DNA from: Azoarcus sp.
GTDB lineage: Bacteria; Pseudomonadota; Gammaproteobacteria; Burkholderiales; Rhodocyclaceae
Direction of reading: 5' to 3'
Length of the DNA stretch: 10,329 nt
NCBI GenBank assembly: GCA_031268685.1
Contig: JAIRWW010000281.1
Location: 1 to 10,329, forward strand
Both the position numbers and the translations under genes were made by a program. The notes below the pieces were generated by a model, which saw nothing but the letters and a program-made list of their open reading frames with translations, ran no database searches and was not told the origin of the DNA. Below are positions 1 through 7,337 of the stretch, one piece after another. The number at the start of each line of letters is the position of its first letter. The first letter of the stretch is position 1.

Positions 1-3
1 CAT
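1..3 (-). CDS. nuoL: Start codon of the next gene, presumably nuoL (truncated by the window edge)
   Basis: Only an ATG is inside the window. It lies 17 nt after the nuoK stop and is preceded on the coding strand by AGGGGAAG (14-21), with 10 nt between. nuoL is the gene expected after nuoK in the conserved order, so the name is inferred from context alone. Confidence 0.6.
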
Positions 4-20
4 TGTTGCGGCGCTTCCCC

Positions 21-329
21 TCAACCCTTGAGGTTGTCCAGATCATCCACGTGAATCGTGCGAAGGTTGCGAAACATGGCAACCATGATCGCCAGCCCTA
101 TGGCCGATTCCGCTGCCGCTACGGCAAGGATGAAGAAAACGAAAACCTGCCCGTGGATGTCGCCCCCCATGTAGTGCGAGAAGGCGATGAAATTGATGTT
201 CACCGCGAGCAGCATCAACTCGATCGCCATCAGGAGGACGATGAGATTCTTCCGGTTGAGGAAGATCCCCATCACGCCGGTGGCGAACAGGATCGCGCCC
301 AGGATGAGATAGTGGGAAAGCGAAAGCAT
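21..329 (-). CDS. nuoK: NADH-quinone oxidoreductase subunit K
   Basis: NuoK (102 aa; ND4L homologue) is a three-helix membrane subunit in the proton path between NuoJ and the antiporter-like subunits. Hydrophobic helices are at about 4-24, 29-50 and 61-86. Two membrane-buried glutamates essential for coupling in the family are present: Glu37 in [16 protein letters not shown] and Glu74 in [15 protein letters not shown] (E. coli Glu36 and Glu72). Length is normal. A GGGGAG ribosome binding site lies 11 nt before the ATG. The stop codon overlaps the ribosome binding site of the next gene. Confidence 0.97.
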   Translation of the reverse strand: MLSLSHYLILGAILFATGVMGIFLNRKNLIVLLMAIELMLLAVNINFIAFSHYMGGDIHGQVFVFFILAVAAAESAIGLAIMVAMFRNLRTIHVDDLDNLKG

Positions 330-356
330 TTTTTCAGAGACTCCCCGATAGCGCGT

Positions 357-1022
357 TCATTGTCCGCTGCCCTTTTCCGCATCAGCATCCTTTTCCACGG
401 CGGCCTCGTCCACGACGAGCAGCTTTTTCTCGACGGCCATCTTCACCAGTGTCATACGTTCCTCGTGGCGGGCAGCGACCTGCACTTCCGGCGCAATGTA
501 TTTGCTCGCCCGGCGGCGGCGCAGCGTCAGCGATACCGCTGCGACCATGGCAATCAGCAGCACGAACGCGGCCAGCTCGAACGGATAGACGTAGTCGGTG
601 TAGAGCACGAGGCCCAAGGCTCGCGTATTGCTATATTCAACCGCCTTCGCCGCCGGTTCGGGCATGACGTCGACCCCGAAATAAGACCCGCCGAGCACCA
701 GCGCCATTTCGACCGCCAGCAGCCCGCCGACCAGCGCCCCCACTGGCAGATAGCTCCAGAAGCCCTCTCGCAGCTTCTTGAAATCGATGTCGAGCATCAT
801 CACCACGAACAGGAACAGCACCATCACCGCGCCGACATAGATCATCACCAGCACGATGGCGAGAAACTCCGCCGACAGCAGCAGCCAGATTCCCCCGGCA
901 TTGAAGAACGTCAGCACGAGATAGAGCACCGCATGCACAGGATTGCGGGCGGTGACGACGCGCAGGGCCGCCAACACCATGATCGTCGAGAGAAAGTAAA
1001 AAACTAATGTCTTGAATTCCAT
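357..1022 (-). CDS. nuoJ: NADH-quinone oxidoreductase subunit J
   Basis: NuoJ (221 aa; ND6 homologue) is a membrane-arm subunit between NuoH/NuoA and NuoK. Five hydrophobic helices are visible, at about 4-21, 28-50, 53-77, 91-112 and 144-166. The third, AIVLVMIYVGAVMVLFLFVV (55-74), matches the helix that changes between alpha and pi-bulge form during turnover. ARNPVHAVLYLVLTFFNAGG (25-44) is also characteristic. After the last helix comes a basic stretch RRRRASKY and the usual EERMTLVKMAVEKK segment. Then follow about 20 more charged, mostly acidic residues (VVDEAAVEKDADAEKGSGQ), which make it longer than the usual 200-210 aa. The ATG at 1022 has only a weak GGACGGA ribosome binding site. 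nuoK begins 27 nt after the stop. Confidence 0.96.
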   Translation of the reverse strand: MEFKTLVFYFLSTIMVLAALRVVTARNPVHAVLYLVLTFFNAGGIWLLLSAEFLAIVLVMIYVGAVMVLFLFVVMMLDIDFKKLREGFWSYLPVGALVGGLLAVEMALVLGGSYFGVDVMPEPAAKAVEYSNTRALGLVLYTDYVYPFELAAFVLLIAMVAAVSLTLRRRRASKYIAPEVQVAARHEERMTLVKMAVEKKLLVVDEAAVEKDADAEKGSGQ

Positions 1023-1055
1023 GTTCCGTCCATGGCGCCCGAGAGCGCCCTCCCC

Positions 1056-1541
1056 CTAGCGGTATTTCGCATCCGCCGCCTTGTCCGCATCGATCTGTTC
1101 CCGATAGCGATCCCCTATGGCCAGCAGCATCTGCTTGGTGTAATAGAGATCGCCGCGCTGTTCGCCGTGATACTCGAAAATCCGCGTTTCGACGATGGCA
1201 TCTACCGGACAGGCTTCCTCGCAGAAACCACAGTAGATGCACTTTGTAAAGTCGATGTCGTAGCGGGTAGTGCGCCGCGAGCCGTCTTCGCGCTCACCGG
1301 ATTCTATGGTGATCGCCATCGCCGGGCAGATCGCTTCGCACAGCTTGCAGGCGATGCAACGCTCTTCCCCGTTCGGATAGCGGCGCAGCGCATGCAGGCC
1401 GCGAAAACGCGGACTTTGCGGCGTCCTTTCCTCGGGAAACATCTGCGTGAGCTTGCGGCTGAAAAAATGCCGCCCAGTCACCATCATGCCCTTGAGCAGT
1501 TCCTTGAGGAACAGGCTTCCGAAATAATCCCTGGCGCCCAC
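1056..1541 (-). CDS. nuoI: NADH-quinone oxidoreductase subunit I (clusters N6a and N6b), GTG start
   Basis: NuoI (161 aa; TYKY/23-kDa subunit) is an 8Fe ferredoxin that passes electrons from NuoG to cluster N2 in NuoB. Two C-x2-C-x2-C-x3-CP motifs are visible: [12 protein letters not shown] (Cys62, 65, 68, 72) and [12 protein letters not shown] (Cys101, 104, 107, 111). The N-terminal [17 protein letters not shown] (11-27) is the amphipathic helix that lies on the membrane. [20 protein letters not shown] (35-54) is the usual linker. Translation begins at GTG; the next in-frame ATG (residue 19) would cut into the conserved helix. Length is normal for betaproteobacteria. It begins 3 nt after nuoH and is followed by a 33-nt gap before nuoJ. 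Confidence 0.97.
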   Translation of the reverse strand: MGARDYFGSLFLKELLKGMMVTGRHFFSRKLTQMFPEERTPQSPRFRGLHALRRYPNGEERCIACKLCEAICPAMAITIESGEREDGSRRTTRYDIDFTKCIYCGFCEEACPVDAIVETRIFEYHGEQRGDLYYTKQMLLAIGDRYREQIDADKAADAKYR

Positions 1542-1544
1542 GGC

Positions 1545-2672
1545 CTATCCCCTTATTTCCAGGCTGGCGGCAGAGACTTCCGCCGCCTTCGCGCTATCGT
1601 CGTCAAGTTTCCAGATCGACAGCGGGGACATCATCCACACCGCCACCACCACGACCCACACAATCGTGATCGGAACGAACACCTTCCAGCCCAGCCGCAT
1701 GATCTGGTCGTAGCGGAACCTGGGAAAAGTCGCGCGCGCCCACAGGAAGACGAACAGGAAGAAGGCCGTCTTCAAGGCCAGCCAGTGGAAACCGTCAGGC
1801 AGGAAGCCCACGGGCGAGAGCCAGCCGCCGAGGAAAAGCAGCGCGGTCATGACCGAAACAAGGATCATGTTGGCGTATTCGGCAAGGAAGAAGAGCGCGA
1901 AGGCCATGCCCGAGAATTCCACCATGTGCCCGGCAACAATTTCGGCTTCGCCCTCGACCACATCGAAGGGCGCGCGATTGGTTTCGGCAATGCCCGAGAT
2001 CAGGTAGACCACGAACATCGGCAGGAGCGGCAGCCAGTTCCAGGACAGGAAGCCCAGTCCCATGTCGGCGAAACGTCCCTGCCCCTGGCTGCTGACGATG
2101 TCGCTGAGGTTCAGCGAGCTTGAAGTCAGCAGCACGCAGATCAGGGCAAAGCCAAGCGCGACTTCGTAGGACACCATCTGCGCCGCAGCCCGCATCGCGC
2201 CCAGGAAAGCGTACTTGGAGTTCGACGCCCACCCGGCGATGATGACGCCATAAACTTCCATCGAGGTGATCGCCAGCAGGTAGAGCAGGCCGGCATTGAT
2301 GTTGGCCACGGCCACGCCCTCGTCGAACGGGATCACCGCCCATGCCGCAAGCGAGGGCGCTATGGCGAGGATGGGGCCGAGGATGAACAGCCCCTTGCTG
2401 GAGCCGCGCGGGATGATGACTTCCTTGAACAGCAGCTTGAGCGCATCGGCTATGGGCTGGAGCAGCCCGAACGGCCCGACGCGGTTGGGGCCGACGCGCA
2501 ACTGCATGGAGCCGATGACCTTGCGTTCGACCCAGGTCAGATAGGCCACGCAGACCATGAGCGGCGCAAGGAGAACCACTATTTTTATCAGCGACCACAC
2601 CGCGGAACCGAATGGGCCGAGCGGGCCGGAGGGGCCGAAGAAATCGATAACCGGTTGCAGTATCGCGCTCAT
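1545..2672 (-). CDS. nuoH: NADH-quinone oxidoreductase subunit H
   Basis: NuoH (375 aa; ND1 homologue) is the membrane subunit that forms the quinone channel and links the redox arm to the proton-pumping arm. About eight or nine hydrophobic helices are visible. Signature motifs are [20 protein letters not shown] (48-67), [15 protein letters not shown] (70-84), [10 protein letters not shown] (91-100), and [20 protein letters not shown] (229-248), the acidic loop 5 facing quinone. That loop reads EGEAE where EGESE is commonest, so one Ser is Ala while the glutamates are kept. The protein is longer than the usual 345-355 aa, with a Gly/Pro-rich N-terminus and a charged tail from about residue 356 ([14 protein letters not shown]). 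A GGAGC ribosome binding site precedes the ATG, which shares one base with the nuoG stop. nuoI follows after 3 nt. Confidence 0.97.
   Translation of the reverse strand: MSAILQPVIDFFGPSGPLGPFGSAVWSLIKIVVLLAPLMVCVAYLTWVERKVIGSMQLRVGPNRVGPFGLLQPIADALKLLFKEVIIPRGSSKGLFILGPILAIAPSLAAWAVIPFDEGVAVANINAGLLYLLAITSMEVYGVIIAGWASNSKYAFLGAMRAAAQMVSYEVALGFALICVLLTSSSLNLSDIVSSQGQGRFADMGLGFLSWNWLPLLPMFVVYLISGIAETNRAPFDVVEGEAEIVAGHMVEFSGMAFALFFLAEYANMILVSVMTALLFLGGWLSPVGFLPDGFHWLALKTAFFLFVFLWARATFPRFRYDQIMRLGWKVFVPITIVWVVVVAVWMMSPLSIWKLDDDSAKAAEVSAASLEIRG
1549..1554 (-). promoter_or_regulatory. Ribosome binding site that supports the GTG start of nuoI
   Basis: AAGGGG lies in the last codons of nuoH, 7 nt before the GTG at 1541. 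No ATG in frame gives a full-length NuoI, and this site makes the GTG start convincing. Confidence 0.7.
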
Positions 2673-5023
2673 CAGATTTGCTCCACGCTCAAGTCGCCCT
2701 GCATCGGGCCAAGCGCCACCGTCGATTGGTGCGCGGCGGCGATGCGCACGCAGCCGGGGGCGACGCCCTCATCGGCCACGGCCTGCAATTCGACCGTCCC
2801 GCTTCCGGTCACGCGCACCCTGCCGCCCGCGCTCACGCCCAGCGCGGCCAGCGTCGATGCGGACATCCTGGCTGTGGGCGGCTTGGCGTCGGCGGTCTTC
2901 TGCAAGGACGGCGCGCGCCGCACCAGCGGATCGGCGAAATGAATCGGCACATCGGCCACACGCTGCAAGCAGCCCGCCTGTGCGGCGGACGCCTTCTCCG
3001 CCTCGGGTACGTCGCCAGTGGCATTGTCGAGACAGGCATGGGTATCGCCGGAGAGCGCCTCGTCGCGCACGCTCGTTGAATCGCTCTGGTCGAAACCGGG
3101 CAGGCCCAGGAGATTGCCGAGCACCCGCAGCACTTTCCAGCCGGGGCGCGCCTCGCCGAACGGCTTGGCCACGGCATGGAAACTTTGCGCATCTCCGATG
3201 CAATTGACGAAAGTGCCCGAAGTTTCGGTAAAAGGCGCAATCGGCAACAGCACATCGGCAGACTGGCGCAAGGCGGGCGAATCGAAAACGCTTGCCGCAA
3301 CCACCAGCCGCGCCCGATCGAGCGCCGCCACGGCGGCTGCGCCATCGGCGAAATCGAGATCGGGTTCCGCTCCAAAAAGCAGATAGGCATGGCGCGGAGA
3401 TTCGATCATCGCCCGCGCGTCGAGGCCGCCTTCGCCCGGCACTGCGCCGACGATATAGCCGCCCGTACTGTTGGCCGCTTCGCCGATGAAACCGAGGGTC
3501 GCGCCAGAGAGTCGCGCAACTTCCTGCGCCCACAAATGCAATTCGGCCGCGCGCGAATGCTGCACGGCAAGGCTGCCCAGCCACACGGCGGATTTTTCGC
3601 CGCTGGCAAAATCTTGCGCAATGGCGCGGGCTTCGCTGGAAATATCCGCATCCGCAGGCAAGCGATCCAACAGCGTTCCCGCCACCGGCTTGCCGGTTTT
3701 CGCGGCCAGCACGGCAACGATGCCCGCCAGCGCCGCCACCATGTCGGCGGGCGCAACCAGCGCGCGCGCGGCGACAGGCATGAGCCAGTCCTCGGCGTTC
3801 GGCCCCAGGGCGCTGACCTGCAAACCGTGGCGGAGCGCCGAATGGCGCACTTTCTGCGCGAGCAGGGGCGCATCCTTGCGCAAGAAACTGCCGACCACCA
3901 ACAAACTGTGAAGATCGTGGATGTCGACCACGTTCATGCCAAGCCAGGGCGCGCCGCCGCGCGCGGCATCGCCGCGAAAATCGCACTGGCGCAAGCGAAA
4001 GTCGATATTTTCCGATTCCAGTCCGCGAGCCAGCTTTTGCAGCAGATACAGTTCCTCGATGGTCGAATGCGGCGAGGCCAGCGCCCCGACCGCCTGCCCG
4101 CCCTGTTCCTTCACGATTTCCCGCAATGCGCCGACGGTGAATTCGAGCGCGGCTTGCCAGGAAACCGCCTGCCATTCCCCGTCCTTGCGGATCATCGGCG
4201 ATGTCAGGCGCTGCTCGCTCGCCAGCGCCTCATACGAGAACCGATCCTTGTCCGTAAGCCAGCATTCATTGAGCAGGTCGTTATTGAAAGGCAGCACGCG
4301 CATGACCTTGTCGTGCCTGGTCTGAACGATCAGATTGGCGCCGAACGAATCATGCGGGCTGATGGAGCGCCGCCGCTCCAGCTCCCAGTTGCGGGCGCTG
4401 AAGCGGAACGGCTTGGAGGTCAGCGCTCCGACCGGGCAAAGGTCGATGATGTTGCCGGAGAGTTCGGAATCTATCGTGCGCCCGAGAAAGCTCATGATTT
4501 CCGCCCGGTCGCCGCGATGCACCTGCCCCAGCTCCATCAGGCCGCCAATTTCGGCTGTAAAGCGCACACAGCGCGTGCAATTGATGCAGCGGGCGGCGTC
4601 GGACGCAATCAGCGGGCCAAAGTTCTTGTTGGGCCAAATGCGCTTTTCTTCCCGGTAGCGCGCATGCGCGCCGCCATAGCCGACCGCCAGATCTTGCAAC
4701 TGGCATTCGCCGCCCTGATCGCAGATCGGACATTCAAGCGGGTGATTGATGAGCAGGAATTCCATGACGCCTTTCTGCGCCTTCACCGCCGCTTCAGAAT
4801 GCGTCCACACCTTCATGCCGTTGGTCACGGGCGTCGCGCACGCAGGCAGCGGCTTGGGCGCTTTCTCGACCTGCACCAGGCACATGCGGCAACTGGCAGC
4901 AATCGACAGCTTCTTGTGGTAGCAGAAATGAGGAATATAGATACCCGCCAGTGTCGCGGCGTCCATCACGGTGCTGCCGTCGGGCACCTGCACCGTCTTA
5001 CCGTCGATTTCGATCTCTAGCAT
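2672..5023 (-). CDS. nuoG: NADH-quinone oxidoreductase subunit G (clusters N1b, N4, N5)
   Basis: NuoG (783 aa; 75-kDa subunit) carries the iron-sulfur wire from NuoF/NuoE towards NuoI. The N-terminal 2Fe-2S ferredoxin domain has N1b ligands Cys34, Cys45, Cys48 and Cys62. N5 is bound by the rare His94 with Cys98, Cys101 and Cys107 ([14 protein letters not shown]). N4 is bound by Cys146, Cys149, Cys152 and Cys196 (CINCTRC and LCPVGAL). From about residue 220 on there is a molybdopterin-oxidoreductase-like domain without evident cofactor residues. The CxxCxxxC motif for the extra N7 cluster of E. coli and Thermus is absent (region reads [11 protein letters not shown]), although the [11 protein letters not shown]ys254 remains. 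The C-terminal 130 residues are weakly conserved. The ATG at 5023 overlaps the nuoF stop, and the stop shares one base with the nuoH ATG. Confidence 0.97.
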   Translation of the reverse strand: MLEIEIDGKTVQVPDGSTVMDAATLAGIYIPHFCYHKKLSIAASCRMCLVQVEKAPKPLPACATPVTNGMKVWTHSEAAVKAQKGVMEFLLINHPLECPICDQGGECQLQDLAVGYGGAHARYREEKRIWPNKNFGPLIASDAARCINCTRCVRFTAEIGGLMELGQVHRGDRAEIMSFLGRTIDSELSGNIIDLCPVGALTSKPFRFSARNWELERRRSISPHDSFGANLIVQTRHDKVMRVLPFNNDLLNECWLTDKDRFSYEALASEQRLTSPMIRKDGEWQAVSWQAALEFTVGALREIVKEQGGQAVGALASPHSTIEELYLLQKLARGLESENIDFRLRQCDFRGDAARGGAPWLGMNVVDIHDLHSLLVVGSFLRKDAPLLAQKVRHSALRHGLQVSALGPNAEDWLMPVAARALVAPADMVAALAGIVAVLAAKTGKPVAGTLLDRLPADADISSEARAIAQDFASGEKSAVWLGSLAVQHSRAAELHLWAQEVARLSGATLGFIGEAANSTGGYIVGAVPGEGGLDARAMIESPRHAYLLFGAEPDLDFADGAAAVAALDRARLVVAASVFDSPALRQSADVLLPIAPFTETSGTFVNCIGDAQSFHAVAKPFGEARPGWKVLRVLGNLLGLPGFDQSDSTSVRDEALSGDTHACLDNATGDVPEAEKASAAQAGCLQRVADVPIHFADPLVRRAPSLQKTADAKPPTARMSASTLAALGVSAGGRVRVTGSGTVELQAVADEGVAPGCVRIAAAHQSTVALGPMQGDLSVEQI

Positions 5024-6336
5024 GGGCTACTCACGTTGATCTGACTGCCCGCATCCTGTACCGCCAACGGAACCAGGCATTGCTTGTATTCGATGTGATA
5101 CATGAACTCGTCGGAGAAATGCTTGACGAAACTCTGCACCGGCCCCGCCGCCGCGTCGCCGAGCGCGCAAATCGTGCGGCCCGAAATATTGCCCGCCACC
5201 GAACGCAGCAGGTCGAGATCGTCGGGCCGCCCAAGGCCCTCTTCGATCCGGCGCACGATGCGATAAAGCCAGCCCGTGCCCTCGCGGCAAGGCGTGCACT
5301 GCCCGCAGGACTCCTCATGATAAAAATATGACAGCCGCTCCAGCGCCCTGACCATGCAGGTCGTCTCGTCCATGACGATCACCGCGCCAGAACCGAGCAT
5401 CGACCCGGCCTTGCTGATGGCATCGAAGTCCAGCGTACAGTCCATGATGATGTCGGCGGGCAACACCGGCGCGGACGAGCCGCCGGGAATCACCGCCTTG
5501 AGCTTGCGCCCGTCACGCACGCCGCCTGCCATCTCCAGCAGTTCGGAAAACGGCGTACCGAGATTGAGTTCGTAATTGCCCGGCCGCTGGACATGGCCGG
5601 AAATCGAAAAAATCTTGGCGCCGCCGTTGTTGGGCTTGCCCAGGCCGAGAAAAGCCTCGCCGCCCATCTTCAGGATGAAAGGCACAGAAGCGAAAGTCTC
5701 GGTGTTGTTGATCGTCGTAGGCTTGCCGTAAAGGCCATAAGAGGCCGGAAACGGCGGTTTGAAGCGCGGCTGCCCCTTTTTGCCTTCAAGCGATTCGAGC
5801 AATGCGGTTTCCTCGCCGCAGACATAAGCGCCGTAGCCATGGTGCGCAAAAAGCTCAAAAGAAAAATCGCTGCCGAGGATGTTCTGCCCAAGCAGTCCTT
5901 CGGCCCGGGCTTCTTCCAGCGCCTCCTCGAAACGCTGATAGATTTCAAATATTTCGCCGTGAATATAGTTGTAGCCGCGCGTACAGCCCATCACCCAGGC
6001 GCCGATGATCATGCCTTCTATGACCGCGTGCGGGTTGTAGCGCAGGATGTCTCTATCCTTGAAGGTGCCCGGCTCGCCCTCGTCGGAATTACAGACCAGG
6101 TATTTATCGCCGGGAAAAGCGCGTGGCATGAACGACCACTTCAGGCCGGTCGGAAAACCCGCCCCGCCCCGCCCGCGCAGGCCCGAAGCCTTGAGTTCGG
6201 CAATGACTGCTTCGGGCGGCGTCTTTTCGGCGACGATCTTGCGCAGGGCTTCGTAACCGCCGCGCGCAACGTAATCCCGGAGCCGCCAACTGCGGCCGGC
6301 GTCGACACCGGCGAGAATCATTGCGTGCGCGCTCAT
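5017..6336 (-). CDS. nuoF: NADH-quinone oxidoreductase subunit F (FMN and NADH site, cluster N3)
   Basis: NuoF (439 aa; 51-kDa subunit) oxidises NADH, takes the electrons on FMN and passes them to [4Fe-4S] cluster N3. The FMN/NADH-binding glycine-rich loop is [16 protein letters not shown] (52-67), followed by [15 protein letters not shown] (82-96) and [17 protein letters not shown] (169-185). N3 ligands are Cys344, Cys347 and Cys350 in [12 protein letters not shown], and Cys390 in [11 protein letters not shown]. The start at 6336 overlaps the nuoE stop in an ATGA arrangement, with a modest GGAAA ribosome binding site inside the duplicated 15-bp unit. Another in-frame ATG (residue 6) could also serve. 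The C-terminal tail after residue 420 is not strongly conserved. The stop lies within the nuoG start, a 7-nt overlap. Confidence 0.98.
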   Translation of the reverse strand: MSAHAMILAGVDAGRSWRLRDYVARGGYEALRKIVAEKTPPEAVIAELKASGLRGRGGAGFPTGLKWSFMPRAFPGDKYLVCNSDEGEPGTFKDRDILRYNPHAVIEGMIIGAWVMGCTRGYNYIHGEIFEIYQRFEEALEEARAEGLLGQNILGSDFSFELFAHHGYGAYVCGEETALLESLEGKKGQPRFKPPFPASYGLYGKPTTINNTETFASVPFILKMGGEAFLGLGKPNNGGAKIFSISGHVQRPGNYELNLGTPFSELLEMAGGVRDGRKLKAVIPGGSSAPVLPADIIMDCTLDFDAISKAGSMLGSGAVIVMDETTCMVRALERLSYFYHEESCGQCTPCREGTGWLYRIVRRIEEGLGRPDDLDLLRSVAGNISGRTICALGDAAAGPVQSFVKHFSDEFMYHIEYKQCLVPLAVQDAGSQINVSSPC

Positions 6337-6827
6337 TGGTTTTCCAGTTCGCGGTTTTCCAGTTCGGCCAGCATGCTGTCGATCTTGTCCATGGTCATGA
6401 AGCTGCACATGTGGTGATTGTTGTGCAGCAACACCGGCGCATCGCCGCAAGCCCCCATGCATTCGCCTTCTTTCAGAGTGAACTTGCCGTCGGGCGTCGT
6501 CTCGTTGAAACCAATGCCGAGCTTGCGCTTCAGGTATTCGGCAACATGCACGCCGCCCGAAAGCGCACAGGGCAGATTGGTACATACGGTAATCTTGTGA
6601 CGCCCGACCGGCTCAAGGTCATACATGTTGTAGAAGGTCGCCACCTCATGAGCGGCAATCGGCGGCATGCCGAGATAGCCAGCGACGCATTCTATGGCTT
6701 CCGGCGACAGCCAGCCGACTTCCCTTTGCGCCAGCGCAAGACAGGCCATGACGGCGGAACGCTGCTGCCCGGTCGGGTACTTGGCGATTTCGCGGTCGAA
6801 TCGTTGGAGCGTTTCAGCGTTAAACAT
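6333..6827 (-). CDS. nuoE: NADH-quinone oxidoreductase subunit E (cluster N1a)
   Basis: NuoE (164 aa; 24-kDa subunit) has a thioredoxin-like fold and carries the [2Fe-2S] cluster N1a beside the FMN of NuoF in the NADH dehydrogenase module. The ligands are visible as C-x4-C (Cys82, Cys87 in [12 protein letters not shown]) and C-x3-C (Cys123, Cys127 in [12 protein letters not shown]). The N-terminal helical domain includes [19 protein letters not shown] and [10 protein letters not shown]. The ATG at 6827 follows a GGGTGA site by 5 nt and matches the expected N-terminus. An in-frame GTG three codons upstream (6836) lacks a ribosome binding site. The C-terminus ends [10 protein letters not shown], a pentapeptide doubled by a 15-bp tandem repeat. 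The stop overlaps the nuoF ATG by 4 nt. Translation may be coupled to the VOC gene upstream. Confidence 0.96.
   Translation of the reverse strand: MFNAETLQRFDREIAKYPTGQQRSAVMACLALAQREVGWLSPEAIECVAGYLGMPPIAAHEVATFYNMYDLEPVGRHKITVCTNLPCALSGGVHVAEYLKRKLGIGFNETTPDGKFTLKEGECMGACGDAPVLLHNNHHMCSFMTMDKIDSMLAELENRELENQ
6338..6367. repeat. 15-bp tandem duplication at the nuoE/nuoF junction
   Basis: Two adjacent 15-bp units read GGTTTTCCAGTTCGC and GGTTTTCCAGTTCGG on the plus strand, 14 of 15 identical. On the coding strand they encode [10 protein letters not shown] at the C-terminus of NuoE. Each also carries CTGGAAA, the Shine-Dalgarno-like stretch just before the nuoF ATG (6336), so the purine-rich element is present twice. 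Confidence 0.85.
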
Positions 6828-6832
6828 GCTTT

Positions 6833-6874
6833 TCACCCATGTTCGCTTTGGAGTGCGAGGAAAGCGGCGTCCAT
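6833..6874 (-). other. Possible 13-codon mini-ORF bridging VOC gene and nuoE
   Basis: An ATG lying one base after the VOC stop codon (TGA-C-ATG) opens a short frame reading MDAAFLALQSEHG and a TGA stop. That stop is part of the GGGTGA ribosome binding site of nuoE, 5 nt before the nuoE ATG. The frame has no ribosome binding site of its own, so translation would depend on reinitiation after the VOC gene. It may be a chance frame, a coupling device, or the remnant of an older downstream end. No function is claimed. Confidence 0.2.
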
Positions 6875-6875
6875 G

Positions 6876-7319
6876 TCAGGAAACGGACTCCGTCATATCC
6901 TGCCCGAAGCAGAGGACATAGCCATTCAAGTCGCGGACGTAGATTTCCCGCATGCCATAAAAAGTATCGTGCAAATCCCGCACTACTTCGCATACGGATT
7001 TCAACCTTGCCGCCAGAGCATCAACATCGTCGACCCCAAAATAGAAGGTCAGCGTTCCACCCGTGGCCTGCGCATCTGCAAAAGCCGGGACGTCTTCTTG
7101 CAGGCTCGCGCGTTCCTGAAACATCAGCTCGACATCGCCATGGCGGACGAGGGCATAGATGAGCGGCTTGCTCGCGTCGTACTCGAACAGGACATCTTCC
7201 GCGCGCGCCGAATACGCAGGCATCGACATGACATGCTCGAAACCAAGCGCCGTCCGATAGAAATCGAAGGTCGCGTGGATGTCATCCACCATCATGTTCG
7301 TCCAGAATTTCTTCAACAT
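6876..7319 (-). CDS. VOC-superfamily (glyoxalase/bleomycin-resistance fold) protein inside the nuo operon
   Basis: This is a 147-aa cytoplasmic protein with two VOC half-modules. Module 1 (about 3-70) has FWTNMMVDDIHATFDFYRTALGFE (3-26 overall), the usual beta-strand, helix and LGF turn. Module 2 (about 89-140) has TFYFGVDDVDALAARL, then FYGMREIYVRDLNGYVLCFGQ at 120-140, matching the common RDPDGN-hydrophobic ending. The metal ligands of glyoxalase I are not evident: the usual C-terminal Glu position reads Cys137, and no His/Glu set is aligned. A metal-independent binding protein of the bleomycin-resistance type is therefore more likely than a lyase, but the ligand is unknown. It starts 17 nt after nuoD with a strong ribosome binding site, and its stop is 48 nt before nuoE. 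G+C over 6961-7260 is about 57% by hand count, close to its neighbours, so there is no clear sign of recent transfer. VOC proteins are not complex I subunits; any link to the complex is inferred only from location. Confidence 0.9.
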   Translation of the reverse strand: MLKKFWTNMMVDDIHATFDFYRTALGFEHVMSMPAYSARAEDVLFEYDASKPLIYALVRHGDVELMFQERASLQEDVPAFADAQATGGTLTFYFGVDDVDALAARLKSVCEVVRDLHDTFYGMREIYVRDLNGYVLCFGQDMTESVS

Positions 7320-7328
7320 GCCGCGTAT

Positions 7329-7337
7329 CCCCTCCCC
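7329..7337 (-). promoter_or_regulatory. Strong ribosome binding site of the VOC gene
   Basis: The purine run GGGGAGGGG reads into the ATG at 7319, with 9 nt between its core AGGGG and the start codon. It overlaps the last base of the nuoD stop codon. It shows that the inserted gene is set up for efficient translation of its own rather than being a passive fragment. Confidence 0.7.

Noticed and set aside
3..1007. Plus-strand open frame of 334 codons opposite nuoK and nuoJ
   Set aside because: The His/Gln/Arg/Glu-rich translation is the complement of hydrophobic membrane-protein codons; it is not a real gene.
1034..1049. Small hairpin (GGCGC/GCGCC) between nuoI and nuoJ as a terminator
   Set aside because: The stem has only 5 bp and no U-run follows; it lies in the middle of a coupled operon.
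3176..5020. Long plus-strand open frame of 614 codons antisense to nuoG
   Set aside because: It lies wholly opposite nuoG, whose cluster motifs are unmistakable. The translation is rich in Arg, His and Gln with no recognisable domain, as expected for the complement of GC-rich codons.
6876..7319. VOC gene as a metal-dependent glyoxalase I (gloA)
   Set aside because: The spacing and identity of residues at the expected His/Glu ligand positions do not fit, and the protein resembles the metal-independent branch, so no gene symbol was given.
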